From Lysobacterales bacterium (lineage in GTDB: Bacteria > Pseudomonadota > Gammaproteobacteria > Xanthomonadales > SZUA-36): a stretch of DNA of 8,404 nucleotides. The notes below the pieces were generated by a model, which was not told the origin of the DNA, searched no databases, and worked only from the letters and a program-made list of their open reading frames with translations. A program made the position numbers and the translations under genes. Positions 6,503-8,404 of the stretch are shown here, piece after piece. The stretch spans positions 1 through 8,404 of the forward strand of contig JARFQZ010000247.1 in assembly GCA_029287515.1 (NCBI GenBank). The letters are read 5' to 3'. How positions within the stretch are numbered: the first letter of the stretch is position 1; the number at the start of each line of letters is the position of its first letter.

Positions 6503-8404
6503 ATGAGTTTGAACTTACGAATCATTCAGAATTTACTGGTTGTGGCGTGCTTCTTGATGCCACTGAACTCAGCGGGCCAGGACAGCGTACCGGAACAGCG
6601 CTTGCTGACCGTCGATGACTACGCCACATTCAAATCCGTCGGCTCGCCGGTGTTCAGCGAGGACGGCCTATGGCTGGCCTACACGGTTGAAACCGGGGAT
6701 TACGAGCAGAACCAGTCGCTGACCCGTATCTGGATGCAGCCTGCGCTGGGCGGGACCCCCATTGCACTGACGGCGGCGGCGGTTTCGTCATGGAGCCCGG
6801 TGTTCAGCAAGGACGGCAAAAAGCTGTACTTCCTGTCCGCACGCGGTGAAGAGAAAACCCAGCTGTGGTCATTGAACCTGGTTGCCGGGGGCGAGGCGCA
6901 GCGGGTCACGGAGCTGGAACGGGGCGTTGACCAGCTCAATTTTTCGTCCGACCAGGGCAAGCTGCTGCTGGTGCTGAAGGACCAGGACACATCGGAGCCG
7001 CTGGTCGAGGGCAGCAACCCGTGGGTCATCGACCGGCTGGATTTCAAGAAAGACGCGGCCGGTACCTACTTGGATCGCCTTCGCACACACATCTACATTT
7101 ACGACCTTGCCAGCGAGGAACTGACGCAGATCACCTCCGGCGATTTTGACGATTCGGACCCGGCGTGGTCGCCGGATGACAGCCAGGTGGCGTTTACCAG
7201 TTTCCGTAACCCCGGCGATTCCTACAACAGCGATATCTGGCTGGTGGATGCGAAGGCCGGCGCCACCCCGCGCCGGCTGACGACCAACCCGGGCGCCGAT
7301 TCATCACCCTTGTGGCACCCGGATGGCGAATGGCTGCTGTTCACTTCAGCCCGGGGCGACATCGAGCCGAACTATGCCGTCAATCACTTGGCCAGGCTCA
7401 ATATCGATGAGCTGGAGCACCAGTGGTTCAGCCTGGATCTGGACCGGAATGCCTGGTCACCCGAATTTTCTGCCGACGGCAAATACGTTTATTTCCGGCT
7501 GGAGGACAGCGGCGAGGAGCATGTCGCGCGGCTGGGCTGGTCTGACCCGTCGTTTGAGCGGGTACTGGACGGCAAGCGCGTGGTCAGCAGTTTCGCGCCG
7601 GGCGCCGATGATCAGCTGGCAGCGGTATTCAGCACATCGATGAAGCCGGGCGAGCTCCATGTGCTGAAGAACGGCGAGCCGAGTGCAATTACCGGCGTCA
7701 ACACGGCGCTGGTCGACCAACTGAATCTGGGCGAGACGAAAGAGATTCAATTCAAGGCGCCGGATGGCTGGGATATCGAGGGCTTTGTCACGCTACCGCC
7801 GAATTACCGCGAGGGCAAGCGCTACCCCGCCATCCTGAAAATTCACGGTGGGCCGGTCGGCCAGTACGACGTCGGTTTTTCCTTTGATTCCCAGTTGCTG
7901 GCCGCCAATGGCTACGTGGTGATTAAGACCAACCCCAGGGGCTCCTCAGGTTACGGCCAGGATTTCACGCTTGGTCTGTACCAGGGCTGGGGAGAGAAGG
8001 ACTACCAGGATGTGCTGGCCGGCGTGGACCGGGCCATCGAACTGGGCTATGCAGATCCTGATCGGCTGGGCATGGGTGGTTATTCCTATGGAGGCATCCT
8101 GACCAATTACCTGCTGGGCAAAACCGATCGCTTCAAGGCCGCCGTCAGCGGCGCCGGTTCGGGGCACTACCTGGCCAGCTATGGTCACGACATTTACCGG
8201 CTGTGGTACGAAACGGAGCTGGGTCTGCCGTGGGAGAACCGCGAGTTGTGGGAAAGCCTGTCCCCGTTCAACCATATTCACAAGGCGACCACGCCCACGA
8301 TGTTTTACGGCGGCAACAAGGACTGGAACGTGCCCATCCAGGGCTCCGAACAGTTGTACCAGGTGATGAAACGGGTTGGCGTGGAAACTGTACTGGTGGT
8401 TTAC
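6503..8404 (+). CDS. Secreted S9-family (prolyl oligopeptidase / acylaminoacyl-peptidase) serine peptidase, 3' end cut
   Basis: The frame is open from the ATG to the last base of the window (634 codons, no stop). Residues 1 to about 25 are a signal peptide: a short basic start, a hydrophobic run, then a likely cut near NSAGQD. Export to the periplasm or beyond is expected. Residues about 35-400 form a beta-propeller with PD40-type repeats, such as the AWSPDDSQVAFTS blade around W222 and SPLWHPDGEWLLFTS further on. The alpha/beta-hydrolase domain begins near A419 (APDGWDIEGFV). It has HGGP at 448-451 and NPRGSSGYG at 477-485 for the oxyanion region, the nucleophile S528 in GGYSYGG, and the acid D607 in GGNKDWNVPI. 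The catalytic His, expected within about 50 residues, is beyond the window. The family (COG1506) removes dipeptides or acyl-amino acids from oligopeptides. It starts 33 bases after the GDPD fusion and is likely cotranscribed with it. Confidence 0.93.
   Translation, partial: MSLNLRIIQNLLVVACFLMPLNSAGQDSVPEQRLLTVDDYATFKSVGSPVFSEDGLWLAYTVETGDYEQNQSLTRIWMQPALGGTPIALTAAAVSSWSPVFSKDGKKLYFLSARGEEKTQLWSLNLVAGGEAQRVTELERGVDQLNFSSDQGKLLLVLKDQDTSEPLVEGSNPWVIDRLDFKKDAAGTYLDRLRTHIYIYDLASEELTQITSGDFDDSDPAWSPDDSQVAFTSFRNPGDSYNSDIWLVDAKAGATPRRLTTNPGADSSPLWHPDGEWLLFTSARGDIEPNYAVNHLARLNIDELEHQWFSLDLDRNAWSPEFSADGKYVYFRLEDSGEEHVARLGWSDPSFERVLDGKRVVSSFAPGADDQLAAVFSTSMKPGELHVLKNGEPSAITGVNTALVDQLNLGETKEIQFKAPDGWDIEGFVTLPPNYREGKRYPAILKIHGGPVGQYDVGFSFDSQLLAANGYVVIKTNPRGSSGYGQDFTLGLYQGWGEKDYQDVLAGVDRAIELGYADPDRLGMGGYSYGGILTNYLLGKTDRFKAAVSGAGSGHYLASYGHDIYRLWYETELGLPWENRELWESLSPFNHIHKATTPTMFYGGNKDWNVPIQGSEQLYQVMKRVGVETVLVVY

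Noticed and set aside
6503..6568. Lipoprotein signal (VVAC) in the S9 peptidase leader
   Set aside because: The Cys at residue 16 is followed by more hydrophobic residues and a better signal-peptidase-I-type cut near residue 24, so an ordinary exported protein is more likely.

Overview
The window looks like chromosomal DNA of a moderately GC-rich gammaproteobacterium, perhaps a marine or sediment lineage near Xanthomonadales/Chromatiales. That placement is an impression from protein style (a TolB-like/TPR membrane protein, a secreted S9 peptidase, a stand-alone BLUF protein) and cannot be proven here. I see no tRNA, rRNA, CRISPR array or transposase gene. Both ends of the window cut through genes.

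Left region (1-1735). The 3' part of an endonuclease/exonuclease/phosphatase (EEP) family gene is followed after 19 bases by a small blue-light-sensing BLUF protein whose flavin-pocket residues are all conserved. Facing it is a DUF4442-type hotdog-fold thioesterase-like gene on the minus strand. That gene is boxed between two copies of one palindromic element: a perfect 36-bp inverted repeat at 974-1068 and a perfect 40-bp inverted repeat at 1550-1654. The two share a 61-base core (59/61 identical) in the same orientation. Their outer arms differ from each other, yet each copy is perfectly self-complementary.

Right region (1736-8404). Three plus-strand genes are separated by gaps of only 33 bases and are probably one transcription unit. 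The first encodes a membrane-anchored TolB-like/tetratricopeptide protein. The second encodes a multi-pass membrane protein carrying a complete glycerophosphodiester phosphodiesterase (GDPD) domain and, at its C-terminus, a phospholipase A2-like domain with a CCxxHDxxY motif. The third is a secreted prolyl-oligopeptidase-family (S9) serine peptidase that runs off the window before its catalytic histidine.

The most interesting object is the GDPD-phospholipase A2-like fusion. It places two chemically sequential phospholipid-degrading activities in one membrane protein, probably facing the periplasm. With the secreted peptidase and the TPR scaffold this suggests an envelope lipid/peptide turnover cluster, which is an inference. 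The second is the palindrome pair, whose arms covary within each copy and which frames a single gene.
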